NCBI RefSeq assembly: GCF_001540865.1
Contig: NC_033633.1
Coordinates: 6,691,145 to 6,755,144, forward strand
Source of the DNA: Ananas comosus
Taxonomy: Eukaryota; Streptophyta; Magnoliopsida; Poales; Bromeliaceae
Length of the DNA stretch: 64,000 nt
Reading direction: 5' to 3'
This document shows, one piece after another, positions 47,210 through 59,337 of the stretch. The notes below the pieces were generated by a model that saw only the letters and a program-made list of their open reading frames with translations, had not been told where the DNA came from and made no database searches. The first letter of the stretch is position 1. Every line of letters begins with the position of its first letter. The position numbers and the translations under genes are program-made.

Positions 47210-48185
47210 GTCAAGTATAAAAATACATTACACATGATGCAGTGTTGGGAAGTACCTTCTTTTATATACGAGGTATTAGAGCAATAACGTTTAGAAACTA
47301 TGGACCAGACCGGTAGGGAAAAAGTTAAGTTAATACCTGTTGCATCCAAATTGTACTGTGACTCTTCTTCATCAACATCAACATCAACATCAATATCTAT
47401 AATTTTAAAATAACTTGAAATTATAAAATGAATACAATAATTAAAGTTTGAAAATATATTTTGATAAAAATGAAAATTTACAATTGAACTGCAATAGAAA
47501 AAAATTATAACCAATAAATACATAAATAAGTCTTTATACTAATCACATGGTTATTTAAATACTGTATAAGCTTATTTATCTATCGTAAAGAACATGAAAT
47601 TTTTATGTGCTTGTGTCAGCAAAAAATATACTAATGTAATAGCATGCACACGATTTTTTTTCTTATCATTAGAAAAAATTTGAAGGTTGAGAATAAGTGA
47701 AATGATTGTTTGTTTGTTCTTTTTTTGCTTTTTGTCAAAAAGAGAGTAAATATAAGTAACAAGAAACAAATATTATAAGAGTTAGTTATAGTTAATAGAT
47801 TCTCACATGCCGCGTGCTTTTGCATCTTAGCACGCTTTTCTCTCATAATTAAACTTCTCTTCAATCTCGCAGTCTTTTTCTGCATATAATGGATAGAGGA
47901 ACCTACAAACAAATAGTATCCAACAAAAAAATGACACCAATCTTTTTTATTGAAAGTAAATCATATAAAAAACTATGTGAAAAATAATCATTCACCAACA
48001 TCATAATTATAACAGTATTTGTGAGAACCCTGGTGTCTGGCTGTGGGGGCTTGTCGACAGCTCTGGAGAGTGTCGGGACAAGTCCGAGTCGCGTTGGCGT
48101 CAAATAGACGCAAAACGGACTCCGTGCGACGCGAGGGCAGCATTCAGCGAAGGAATCTGCAAAACAGCAGATTTTCCTGCTTGTT

Positions 48186-48341
48186 GTACCGGTACAAGAC
48201 TATGCTGTACCGGTACAACCAGCGCGGGGAATGCTTGCTGTACCGATACAAGAGTTTTCTGTACCGGTACAAGCTACGCGCACAGATTTAGCTGCTCTCG
48301 GGTTGGCTCTTGTACCGGTACAGGAGCCCGTGTACCGGTAC
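48186..48341 (+). promoter_or_regulatory. GTACCGGTAC palindrome cluster, LTR D
   Basis: Six copies lie at 48186, 48207, 48240 (GTACCGATAC), 48261, 48312 and 48332. Copy number and span (156 bases) nearly match family A (158 bases), and the last pair shares the flank CCCGTGTACCGG. The cluster ends 68 bases before the TATA-like box. Confidence 0.65.
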
Positions 48342-49881
48342 AAGGGAGTTGGTGGAGGGCTAAATCAGTAAAATTCCACCTCGTTCATGTCACCCTCTTT
48401 CCCTCTCTCTATTTATCTGTGGATTGAGCTGAGAGAGAGAGAGTTTTCACCATCTCCTTTCTCTCTCTCTCACTCCTAAGCGGTTGGGAGCACGGTTGAG
48501 CGGGATTCGCCGACGTCGGCCGCGAGCCGTTCGAGCGAGCGTTTGTGCCTGGGCAATTGCGAAAGAGGCGGCGAGTGGCGTGCGTCTTCGCCGTCCTCGG
48601 ACATCGCACCGAAGAATTATACGCTGTTGAGAGTGAGCATTTTGTCGCAATTGGCTCCGAGTACTTCGGGTATCGTTGATTTGCTTAAGTGCTGTTTCGC
48701 AAGAAATCTACCGTCGACCTGTTGTTGTTCTGGCTCGTTCTCCGTGTAGGGAGCGTCCGCGATCGCGACGAAACTTGGTTCATTGGATTCTAGACCCTGC
48801 AGAGAGGGATTCCACGGAGCCCTCACTTGGCAATTTGTTGGACGAGGTTAGCTTGTCGAAACTTGGCTCTCTTTCAGTGCGATGAACTTTAGGCGATTTG
48901 TGATGTTTTGGTCGTTTTAGTCGGCGCGCCCGGTCTAGGTAGGTCCCTGAGGAATCCGCCAGCATCGCGGGTCGGCCGAGGCGAGTTCGCTGCCAGAATT
49001 GCCTCGAGTGGTTTACGATCGGCTGTTACTCCTATCTATTGGTCGACCATGTATAGATCTATTTCGGTAAATTATGTTGCTCAAATTCATGAGTATATAT
49101 AGATTGTTTGAAAATCTGAATTTGGAGCATGTTTTATAAATTAAGTAGAGATTATACATGTTGGACTGTGAAAAATGAATTAGGAGAAAACCTGCGATTT
49201 GGACCTCGTCACCAGTTTATAACTACCTGATTTAGCTCTAGGAGCCGCGTTAACGAAAAATTGTACTGTCACAGTTTCTTAGGACGAGACCAGGTAGTTA
49301 GAAGTATTACACTCGTGCTGGTTCGCGAGGGTAGATTCTACAGGTTCGGTTCAGGTTCGTTTCGGACTGTTGGTGCGTCAGAGTTGACGGTGGACCACCG
49401 TATCGCCTTTTTGGCGTCAGATTGGGCCGAGGGCGGCAGTCAACCTGTTGGTTATTAGACCAGTTTGCAGTCGATTGCTTGACTTTGGCTAGTTGGTGAC
49501 TCTGATTGAGCTCGACAGAGATACCGGTATACGTCGCGGTTGGTAGCGCCACGAGTGCCACTCCGGACGTCAGGCTTGTACCTTTTGCGTTGGTGTCGCT
49601 CATGTCCAGTTGGACTTGCTCTCCACGGACCAGTTAGTGTGGATAGAGCCTGATAAGTCGCAACGGGGCAGGGACGGGTGTTATTCACAGTCCCGGGGAC
49701 GGGTATCGCTTACAGTCCGAGTCGGATTGGGTCAGATTTGACATTTCCTACAGTTGGTTAGTGTAGAGCATGATAGTGTATGGATGATAGGTGGTAGAGT
49801 AGGCTTACTGCTTTCCTTTCTATCCTTGCTCCCTTCTGTAGACTTAGTGGGTGACCGATGTTGTTTTTGGCGTACCACTGA

Positions 49882-49906
49882 GGACTACTTGTTTTTACAC
49901 TAGTTC
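49882..49906 (+). promoter_or_regulatory. Conserved LTR hairpin, family D copy
   Basis: GGACTA pairs with TAGTTC (one G-U pair) around a longer loop. It is preceded by ACCACTGA and followed by TCACGCC, as in family A. Confidence 0.5.
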
Positions 49907-50529
49907 TCACGCCCAGTTGTTACCTATGTTTTGCAGAGCCATAGGTTCGGCTGCTGCACCGTCTGCGAACCTGGATCGAGCAAGGGCGTCGCGAGTTAGA
50001 GCCCTACCGACGTGCTGAGCTAGAGGTGCCCTACTACAGGTAGATGTTGTTTCGAGTTTATGTACATAGTTGACTTAACTCGCCAGTGCGAGTGCTCTGT
50101 ATTTTGATCTGAACTATGTATATGAAACTCGTTTTATTACGCTTCAGTTTTCTCTAGCAGCTCTCCTACTACTGTTCGTAGTAGTGTTTGATTTACAAGC
50201 ACAGCTATCGCTTCGTATACAGGAAAAATTTCTTTGTATACGGCGGATCTGTCGGCGGGCCCGGGGAACGTGTAATCCGGGGCGTGACAGTATTTGATCT
50301 TAAAAATCAAATATAACATCAACTATACAATAAAGAATGGGTCCTAACATCAAATATCAAATACTTCACCACTGTATATCCATTTTGTGTATTGAAAATT
50401 AATTAGGTAAAAAGACATATAACTTTATCATTATGCCACTCTACATTAGCAAAGATTAAACTAAATATAAAATAATTATCTACATAATAAATCTAGGGTT
50501 GTAAAATTTGAATATAATTTGAATATGAT

Positions 50530-51070
50530 AACTTTATCATTATCCAAGAAAATACCTTCGTCAACAATGTGGTTGGCACAGAATCCAAGATGATTAGGAC
50601 TTCTAGGATTAGCACCGTCGTTTAGATCTTTGTCAAGCTTTGAGAATTCCACATCCTTATTAGCATTCCATGAAAGTGACTCTAATATGTTTTTATCTTG
50701 AATAATGTGCTTTCCAACTCAGATTTGGGGAGAAAAATATGTGTTTGAGGTATTCACATAATCTGGATGAATGATGGATGATAAAGAAGAGTAGGTAATT
50801 GGTGTCCTTTCGAAATGATGGGTAGATCGTTTATCAGCATTAGAAAGGCAAAGCACAAAATTAGCTGAAAGACAAAACCATATAAGTAAGCATTTTGCAG
50901 CAGTAACCATAGTAATTATATCCAAACTAACGAATAAAGATACTCACAATTTGAAATATCACTCAGAGGTGTTCTTGGCACGCTAATATTGCTCACCATA
51001 GGGCTCAAATTACTCTCAAGATTTTGAGAACCATTAGAATTCGAGACAGTCACTGGAATTAGATCTTGAA
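50530..51070 (-). pseudogene. Helitron protein, N-terminal region
   Basis: The minus strand reads NISVPRTPLSDISN (about 50940-51000), a motif typical of plant Helitron N-termini. After an intron it reads LSNADKRSTHHFERTPITYS (50870-50800). It continues past a stop near 50719 with DGANPRSPNHLGFC to about 50580. The remaining exons lie beyond the LTR at 48020-50289. Confidence 0.7.
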
Positions 51071-51184
51071 CAAAAAAAGGTAGATAAAAATGTCAACTTA
51101 AGTGGAGAAAAAGAATTATATTGGCTATAAATAAAAGTCAATAAATAGTAAAGTATACATAAAAGAAACCAAAACTTATCATGA

Positions 51185-54100
51185 TGTCACGCCCCGGGCC
51201 GATTTTAAAAGCCTTTTTAAAATCCATTCCATTTTGAAATTCAGAGTTGCGAAAAATGTGCCATTTTTTTTTTTCAACCTGGCCCACGTGACGTACAGAT
51301 CCGCCACAAATACAAAGTTCCTCTGTCCACTCGAACAGAGTCTCCTTTGTATTTGCACGGCGTACCAACTATACAACAGGATCTCAACCACAACCTATAT
51401 TTACCAATCAACAATCAATTCATGATATGCATTTTCATATAGCTAACGATCCTTAGAGATGATGTATGCCACTAAGCACTCCTTAGGCGCTGGATGATGC
51501 AATGCACAGTACAACAATCATCCTATTTAAAAGTGCTTCCTACCCAGAAACTTTGTTTTTGAAATCTATTTCAGTCATCCAAGAAAATCATTCGAAAACC
51601 TTTTTAAAACTGTTTCCCACTCGGAAACTCTATTTTGAAAACCGACTACCTCGAGCGATAGAAAACCACGATGTATATAAATTCGATACATACACAAGTC
51701 CACAATCTAAAATCATGTGCATAAGGAAAACATCATAGATCCACTGAATCCAAATCACCAACATTCAAACAAACATAAGATCGTCTAACTGAACCATTTA
51801 TTTAAATAACTATTAAATGCAGGGAGAAATAACCAGGGGTGACGGACGCTACGACAAGCTAGCTAGATCGTCCTCTCGTCGTGCCCAACGCCAACTCCAA
51901 GCCCGAGTCACCTGGGGAAATGGGGGGTGAGAAACCGCAACCATGGTTTTCCAGTGGAAACGACAGAGCCATGAAGGCAAGCCGTAATCACCGGAAACCA
52001 AAGAAGATAGATAAACAAGATATATAGATACTGTGATGCTAAAAGAAAACTACAATAGCTATAACAGATATGAACAGGATATGATATAAGAGCAACTATA
52101 GTAGTAACAGAAACAGGATAATAACTGAGCAAGAACGAAACCACTACTGTAACAAAACTCAACTACACGAATGCCTCAAGGGTAAATAGTCCAAAATCAA
52201 ACCCAATCTGATGCTGCTATATTGGTCCACAGACCTCAAGCGTTGCCTGTCAGAAAGCATACACTGTCCACATATTCATGCGTCACCGACGACCTATCCG
52301 AATACGTACACCCCTCGTTGGTGGCCAAACCAACCTGGTGTCTAGAATATACAATGCTGTGACTAAATCATGCTGATATGCTCAAACGAAAACCAGCAAA
52401 AAGAGACCGGTGCCTTGGCCGAAGCCAGCTGCAAGGGCATACCATGTCGAACTACAATCAACCAGATCGGAACACACGACAAAGGAATTGATGTGTTGCC
52501 TGGACCCAAGGTCCATAGAGATACAATATATATGCAACCTGCTCCTACATGTCTATCCACAACTATTCAAATGCAATCAACGAGATACGATAAACAAACA
52601 ATAAACAAAGAGCTGACATGTAGAGACTACGATACTGATATGAAAGAACAGAGGAAGGGTGAAACGATCTCATCGACTATCACTGTCACGTCGGAACACA
52701 GGGTACGCACAAATCGACCGGACCTACGAAGATCCACCGGGTCAGTAACCAACCCACTAACCCAAAATACGAGACTCGCAAACCCCCCACAAAAGATCCC
52801 CGTAATCGGTTTCCCCAAACCGATCACCGTAACTCACCGAAAGTCCCGAAAATCACACCGGGATGCCGTCGGGACCCACTAAGTGTCCCGAACTCACCGA
52901 CTCGTGTCGCGAGTCACCCGCTGCCCCAAAACACTCCGATTTGGATATTTTAGCAGTAAACACAAAATAACACCACTACATAATTATCGCCGGATAATTG
53001 TACGAATTCGGGTTCCCGGAAGTGTCTATTTTGACACCGGAACCCACCGTCGCTCACCTATCATCACCAAACCCACAAAATGATGATGGTGACCAGCCAA
53101 CAAGGCTCAGCGACAACTAACAAAGCAACTAAATGACGTCGGAAGAAATCCGAATCGAAATCGCGTTCTTTCGGCGAATTTTGCCGAAAAACGCACTAAA
53201 ATCGACTTTTCGATTTCCGCGAAAGTTAACGGATCATGGACAATCAGTCCAGAGGTTACCACACACACACGTGCACTGCCCATAGTAACCACATGATGCA
53301 CAAATGCATAAAAGCCCCTCAATTTACATAAAATCCTATCATTTTATGTAAATTGAGCGATCAAGTGGCTCGTTCACGCAAACCGAGGACTTTCAAGGTC
53401 CGCAGAGACACGTACAGCTTGGTCTCAGCGTACCGGAGGCCGTGCTCACGATCTAGAGCACAACGGCTCACTGTGGGAAGCGCGGGAGCAACCCGAAGGT
53501 TCAGCGAAAAGCGCGTAGCCACGGAGAAACGCGCCGAACAGGACTAACCGGACACTGCTGATCCAAGGTAAGGTGAGCACTATGATCAAAACTGACTAGC
53601 GATCACCGTGCTCACCTCCGGAGGCATCGGAACAGCCTCGGATCGCCGGAAAAGCACGCACAAACACAGAACAGCAGCCAAAAAGGCTCAACAGGTTCGA
53701 CATCGCCGAAACAGCGAAACGGGGCCTTCCCGACAGAAACCAAGGTGAGCACGATGATCAGCAACTTGCTACAACCACCATGCTCCCTTCCGGAGAGATC
53801 GGGGAGCCTCGGATCGCTCAGAACAACAAACAACCCATAAACAGCCCTATTTCGGGCTTGGCCGGAGCAAGCTTGCTCCGGCCGGCTTCCGGCGGCACAG
53901 CGGCGCGTGCGGGGGCCAGGGATGGGTGAGGAGGAGGGAAGGAGCATGGTGCTCACCTCAGGTGGCGACTGGAAGCGGCGGCGGCAGCGGTGGAACAACC
54001 TAAACCCGCACGAGCTAGGGCACGGTTCCAAAGGTTGCTGCAGTCACGGCGGTGGCCGGGGCAGGTCGGGGGCATCGGCGGCGGGTCCCCAGAGGCCAAA

Positions 54101-55082
54101 GGGGTTGCCACGAGGTGGCCCAAGATGGCGGCGGCCGGGAGGAAAGGCCGCACACAGGCCTCGGCCTGGGCTAGGGCTGGGGCGGCCGCGCGCAGCAGGG
54201 CCAGCAGCGACGGCGCTCGGCGACGGCGGCGGTCGGCGGGGAGGCTCGCCGGGGGACAGGGGCAACACCGGCAAGGGCCTGGAGGCAAGGCAGCCTCGGC
54301 TTGGCTCCAACCCGAGAGAGGGAGAGAGAGAGAGATGGAGAGAGAGGAAGAAGATGGCTCCGGCGGCGGCTGGCCGGCCGGGGCTCAGTCGGCGGCGGCC
54401 TAGGCGTGCGCAGCAGGGCAGGGAAGAGGGATGGAGGTGGCAGGGGGCCGGCTAGGGCAGCAGGGTTAGGGTTTCCAAGGTGAAACCCTAGAACGAGAAG
54501 GTGCAACTTTGCAAATAAGTCCACCAAAACTTAGACTTTTGAACTAAGTCCTCCACAGCACGTGTAAAACACGTGGATACCCCTCCACGTGCGATCTCAC
54601 GCGAAACGCTACATAAAATGTAGCGACTTTTGCGAAATTACCGTTTTGCCTGTACCGACCTCTCCTCGGTCAACGCGCAATCTCCGCAGATCCGTCCGTT
54701 AGATTTGCGAACGGATCGCACTAGTGCAATCAGCACGACGGAGACAACAAAGCTACGATTTCGTTTCACCTCGATCGACCACAGATTCACGACAAAGTCC
54801 AATCTTTCCCGCCAATAGAGGAAACAACACGAAAATACATATAAAACATGTATTTTTGGATTTTCTCGAAATCCGTGCGTCAAACTCAAAATCCGTCAGC
54901 GCCACTAGTTCCAGAACAGCTGAACCGGTCGAAACGAGCTATTGGACTGCTATGAACGGAGTCCGATACGAGCCAGAAGCCAACTTCCCACCGTGGCTTC
55001 TCCGGAAAATCGAGTTACTATTCACTTTAAGTGAACTTGGAAATCGCGTAGAATTTCTGTTTTAACTCATTTTCACCCGAAA
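51185..55082 (-). mobile_element. LTR, family B, interrupted near its start
   Basis: It begins TGTCACGCCCCGGGCC at 51185 and follows the family B order: hairpin 51931-51951, GC-rich block 53880-54470, AGGGTTAGGGTTT near 54464, and the 54600-55080 region. At 55082 it stops at CCCGAAA, about 95 bases short of the expected TGTAAGG start. It is followed by a second B LTR in the opposite direction. No gag-pol inside. The left flank is the Helitron fragment. Confidence 0.78.
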
Positions 55083-55979
55083 TGTAAGGACTGGGACTTT
55101 TGCAGTGTAGCTAAACTCTCAGTTGACGATGTTTTTGTGTGTAATTTAATTACAAAAGCACTCGTCAAGTTTTGGGTGAAAACGAGTTAAAATGAAAATT
55201 CTACGCGATTTCCAAGTTTCACTTAAAGTGAATAGTAACTCGATTTTTCGGAGAAGCCACGGTGGGAAGTTGGCTTCTGGCTCGTATCGGACTCCGTTCA
55301 TAGCGGTCCAATAGCTCGTTTCGACCGGTTCAGCTATTCTGGAACTAGTGGCGCTGACGGATTTTGAGTTTGACCNCGCACGGATTTCGAGAAAATCCAA
55401 AAATACATGTTTTATATGTATTTGTGCGTAGTTCTTCTATTGGAGAGTTGGAACGGTTCTCGTCGCGAATCCGCGACCGATAGAGATGAACCAAAATGGT
55501 AGCTTTTTTCTCCATGGTGTTGATCACACTGGTGCAATCCGTTCGCAAATCTGACGGACGGATCTGCGGAGATCGCACGTTGATCGAGGAGAGGTCGGCG
55601 ATGGCAAAATAGTAATTTTGCAAAAGTCGCGACATTTTATGTAGCGTTTCGCATGAGATCGCACATGGAGAGGTATTCGCGTGTGTTACATGTGCTGTGG
55701 AGGACTTAGTTCATAAGTCTAAGTTTTGGCGGACTTATTTGCAAAGTTGCACCTTTGTATATAAGCTTTATCTAGGGTTTCACCGTGGAAACCCTAACCC
55801 TGGTGCCCTAGCCGCCCCCTGCCACCTCCATCCCTCTTCCCTGCCCTGCTGCGCATGCCCAGGTCGCCGCCTACTGAGCCCCGGCCAGCCAGCCGCCGCC
55901 GGAGCCATCTTCTTCCTCTCTCTCTCTCTCTCTCTCCCTCTCTCGGGTTGGAGCCAGGCCGAGGCTGCCTTGCCTCCAG
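55083..55979 (+). mobile_element. Family B LTR, plus strand, first part
   Basis: It starts TGTAAGGACTGGG and mirrors 51185-55082, making a large inverted repeat centred near 55083. A single N at 55376 sits in an otherwise colinear stretch (three extra bases, cNc, against the mirrored copy). It is cut at 55979 by a family C LTR with TSD TCCAG and resumes at 63028. Confidence 0.8.
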
Positions 55980-56482
55980 TGTCACGCCCCGAGCCCGCCT
56001 TTTTGGTCGGATTCGAGCACGCCAACAGACCGCCGAACGGACAGGGTTTCCCCTGTACCGCGGACAGAGTCTCCCCTGTACGTTCAAGGCGTCGCAATCA
56101 ATACAATGTACGAAGTTCCAACTAGGAACACATTTCAACCAAAGATTGCATAAGGAAGTATCAAAATATAAATCTACTTGCTATTACAAGCATTCATCTC
56201 ACATATTACATTTTACATTACAAATTACATTCGTTTACATTCAACTTCCAAATACAATCCAATTATTATAAATTTACTACAAGTTTGATACATCTTGTTC
56301 TTTCATTTTTCTCTACCCCTAGGCTATGCCGACTTGGGGTACCACTATCTCTGGTCTCGGTGGTAGGGCGCTATCTATGGAGCTACGCCCTTGCCTCGCG
56401 CCGCCGCGCCGCTCACGTGTGAACCTGTAACACCCCGAAACAACGTGGGGTGAGAACTAACTCCATAGTTCCCAGTGGGTAC
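55980..56482 (-). mobile_element. Family C LTR, left part, ending at an N
   Basis: It starts TGTCACGCCCCGAGCC and aligns in content with bases 1-370. The TSD TCCAG is at 55975-55979, with its partner at 63028-63032 beyond the rest of the LTR (62660-63027). The hairpin GAACTA/TAGTTC is at 56454-56471. It stops at the single N at 56483. Confidence 0.75.
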
Positions 56483-56483
56483 G
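56483..56483. other. Single N at an abrupt sequence change
   Basis: Left of the N is family C; right of it is the GC-rich middle of family B. It looks like a contig join. Confidence 0.75.
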
Positions 56484-57436
56484 NGGGACGACGGCGACAG
56501 GTCCCCAACGGCCGGAGGAGGAGGAGGGAGGTGGCGGGCGACAGCGGCGGTGACCCGCGGCTCAGGTGTGGCCGCCCGAGCTTGGCTCGGTCAGCAGGCT
56601 GGGGCGGCGGCGCCCAAGGCACGCGGCGGCGGCGGCGACCCGCAGAGGCGGCGGCGGCCGGCCGGGGAGGGTCGCCAGGCTCCGGGGAAGGCTGCTGAAA
56701 GGGTCACAGGCGGCGGCGGTGCACGGGGAGGGAACTGGGGCTACCTCGGCCAAAGCTCGGCCAAGCGGGCTGCAAGGAGCAGCGGCGGCCGCGGCGGCGC
56801 GAGGAGGCGGCGGCGGTCGGCGGGGAGGCTCGCCGGGGGACAGGGGCAATACCGGCAAGGGCCTGGAGGCAAGGCAGCCTCGGCCTTGCTCCAACCCGAG
56901 AGAGGGAGAGAGAAAGATGGAGAGAGAGAAAGAAGATGGCTCTGGCGACGGCTGGCCGGCCGGGGCTCAGTCGGAGGCAGCCTGGGCGTGCGCAGCAGGG
57001 CAGGGAAGAGGGATGGAGGTGGCAGGGGGGCGGCTAGGGCAGCAGGGTTAGGGTTTCCAAGGTGAAACCCTAGAACAAGCTTATATACAAGGTGCAACTT
57101 TGCAAATAAGTCCGCCAAAACTTAGACTTTTGAACTAAGTCCTCCACAGCACGTGTAAAACACGCGAATACCCCTCCACGTGCGATCTCACGCGAAACGC
57201 TACATAAAATGTCGCGACTTTTGCGAAATTACCGTTTTGCCATTACCGACCTCTCCTCGGTCAACGCGCAATCTCTGCAGATCCGTTCGTCAGATTTGCG
57301 AACGAATCGCACTAGTGCGATCAGCACGACGGAGACAACAAAGCTACGATTTTATTTCACTTCGATCGACCACGGATTCACGACAAAGTCCAAACTTTCT
57401 CGCCAACAGAGGAAACAACACGAAAATACATATAAA
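56484..57436 (-). mobile_element. Family B LTR fragment
   Basis: This matches about 53990-54845 of the B copy at 51185 in order: GC-rich block, GA-rich run, AGGGTTAGGGTTTCC, then AACACGAAAATACATATAAA, where it breaks off. Both ends are truncated, by the N on the left and by a junction to LTR A' on the right. Confidence 0.75.
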
Positions 57437-59337
57437 GCTTGGTAGAGGATCAATCTTCAGCCCTAGTGGAGTCTAGGTTTGGTTTGGAGCACCTTGTGGG
57501 TTCGTACTCTTGATCTCTCTTTTGGATCAAGTTTTGGAGGATTTTTGTTAAATGAAACCCTAGAATGGATATTAGGGTTAGAAATGAGGATTTTGATTAG
57601 TAGCTTATGGAACCAAATTGATTGGTTTAGAACCTTGGTTTAGGTTGGATTTGAAGGCCTCAACCTCTATTTTGGAGATCGAGAGAGGTTCCTTCGCATT
57701 CGGTGAGTTTTTCACTTTTTCTTGAGTTAGTTAAAGATCGAACTTAGTATTGTTCGTAACGTTCGTGTATCTCTCTTTTCTTTACCTTTAGGGTGCTAAT
57801 AGAGTAGCGGGTACCTTCGTCGACGCAAACGAAGGGCGGCCAAGAGTTTCGGTGGGTTTGACTTCATGGAATAGGGGAGAAATGTCTCCTATGTGATTTA
57901 TCCTTGTCGTTTCATCGAAATGTATGCATATTCATGCTATATAGGATTTTTAGAGTACTTAAAATGCATGTGTTATGTATCATAAAAATTTCACTCTATA
58001 TAGTAGAGCCATATGTGTAGTAAGCATGCATGTGAAAAGTATTCCTTATTGCAAGTTGGAAACATGTCACAAGTTGGAAACATGTCTCGTGTGATGAAAA
58101 TGATTAGAATTATGTACTCTTGAACACAAAACTAATGCTGGGACTTAGTGGACAAAAGTGCCATAAAGGGGCACCCGAACTAGTAAACTGTGAAACTGCA
58201 ACATAGAGACATAGTGATAGGCCATTATGACATCGACTATATTCCATGCTTTAGACATGATGACATAGTGATAGGCCATTGAGATACTTGCTACATTCCA
58301 TGTTTTAGACATGATGACATAGTGATAGGCCATTGAGATACTTGCTACATTCTATATTTTAGACATGATGAATTAGGACTTGAGATGGACTTTTAAATTT
58401 GCTTGCCATTGTGCTCATTCGCACATGCTTGTGAGGGTCGCTTCCCACAACCCGGCACTCCGGAGATAGCCATCGCGACACATGCTCGCTCGTGCGGGAT
58501 TGGGCGCCGAAATGGGATGACGTGGGGGAGGCTCATTCCTAGAGTGGAGATGTTGACTACCACGAGGCCATTAGGCATGGTGCAGGCCGGACTACCCACG
58601 GGTAGATCCTACATAATTGGAACATTGGTGACTTAGCATACCGAGAGGACATTGACTAGAATAGTAAATAATGATATTTTACTATTTAGCTTGTGGACAT
58701 TATATTAGTTATACTCTTATACCTTCATATTACAGTAGCTTTATTACTTATGCAAATTCATGCTAAGTAGAGATATCATGTTATAGCAAGCTTTCATGTT
58801 AGTTGTTTATGGCTCATATCATACTTGTGCTTACCCTTTCAGCTTTCGGGCCTAGTGGTGCATTTCACTAAAGTCAGTAATTGTCCACTGGAAACTATTA
58901 TTTAATAGTTCTCACGCCATCTGTTTTACAGTTTTCTTTCAGAACCTTCAGCACCGGTGGAGGTACGGGATCGCGACAAGGGGGTCGCGTAGCTAGAGAG
59001 CGGAGCTTGCTTTTGCTCTTAGGTGGTTTACTCTCTTCTTATTTGCTGTAGAGAGAGTGAGAGGTTTTGGTACCATGTATAGAGACCACCATTGTATTAC
59101 TCTTAGCACTTATATGTGAATTTCAGATGTATTACCCTATGGTTTTATTTTGGTGGAGTTTAGTCTCTTGTCTACTCTTTTGTTGTAGAATCTAGTTGTA
59201 CTTTGCTCTGATACTCCTAAATGTTATTCTTCTATTGCTTTATTTATCGTTTTATTGTAGACGCCTTATATATTTTAGACGTATGGCGGGTCTGGGCACG
59301 CACCGGAAGGGCTTCCGCTGGGTCCCGGGGCGTGACA
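57437..59337 (+). mobile_element. LTR A', 5'-truncated
   Basis: It is related to LTR A from the leader onward and ends GTCCCGGGGCGTGACA at 59337. It shows the donor-like ATTCG|GTGAGTTTTT (57703), hairpin AACTATTA/TAATAGTT (58893-58910) and acceptor-like TTTCTTTCAG (58942). The promoter part is missing. A 59-base unit containing GACATAGTGATAGGCCATT is repeated near 58205-58370. The text after 59337 is minus-strand protease, so this LTR is not the partner of that element. Confidence 0.78.

Larger units (their letters stand above)
48020..50289 (+). mobile_element. Solo LTR, family D (2,270 bp)
   Basis: It starts TGTGAGAACCCTGG and ends CCGGGGCGTGACA, with a perfect TSD GTATT (48015-48019 and 50290-50294). 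It carries the same GTACCGGTAC cluster as family A (48186-48341), a TATA-like TATTTAT at 48410-48416, a GA-rich leader, a donor-like TCTAG|GTAGGT near 48935, a hairpin (49882-49906) and an acceptor-like TTTTGCAG near 49936. No gag-pol inside. Confidence 0.87.
44520..51184 (-). mobile_element. Helitron fragment, interrupted by a solo LTR
   Basis: Helitrons move by rolling-circle replication with a Rep-helicase protein. The minus strand holds the N-terminal region (about 51070-50530), introns, a zinc-finger-like part (47209-46718) and the Rep region (46592-44641). Sequence similar to the helicase start runs to about 44520 and then stops, so the helicase and the 3' end are missing. The solo LTR at 48020-50289 sits in an intron-like AT-rich region. 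Confidence 0.85.
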
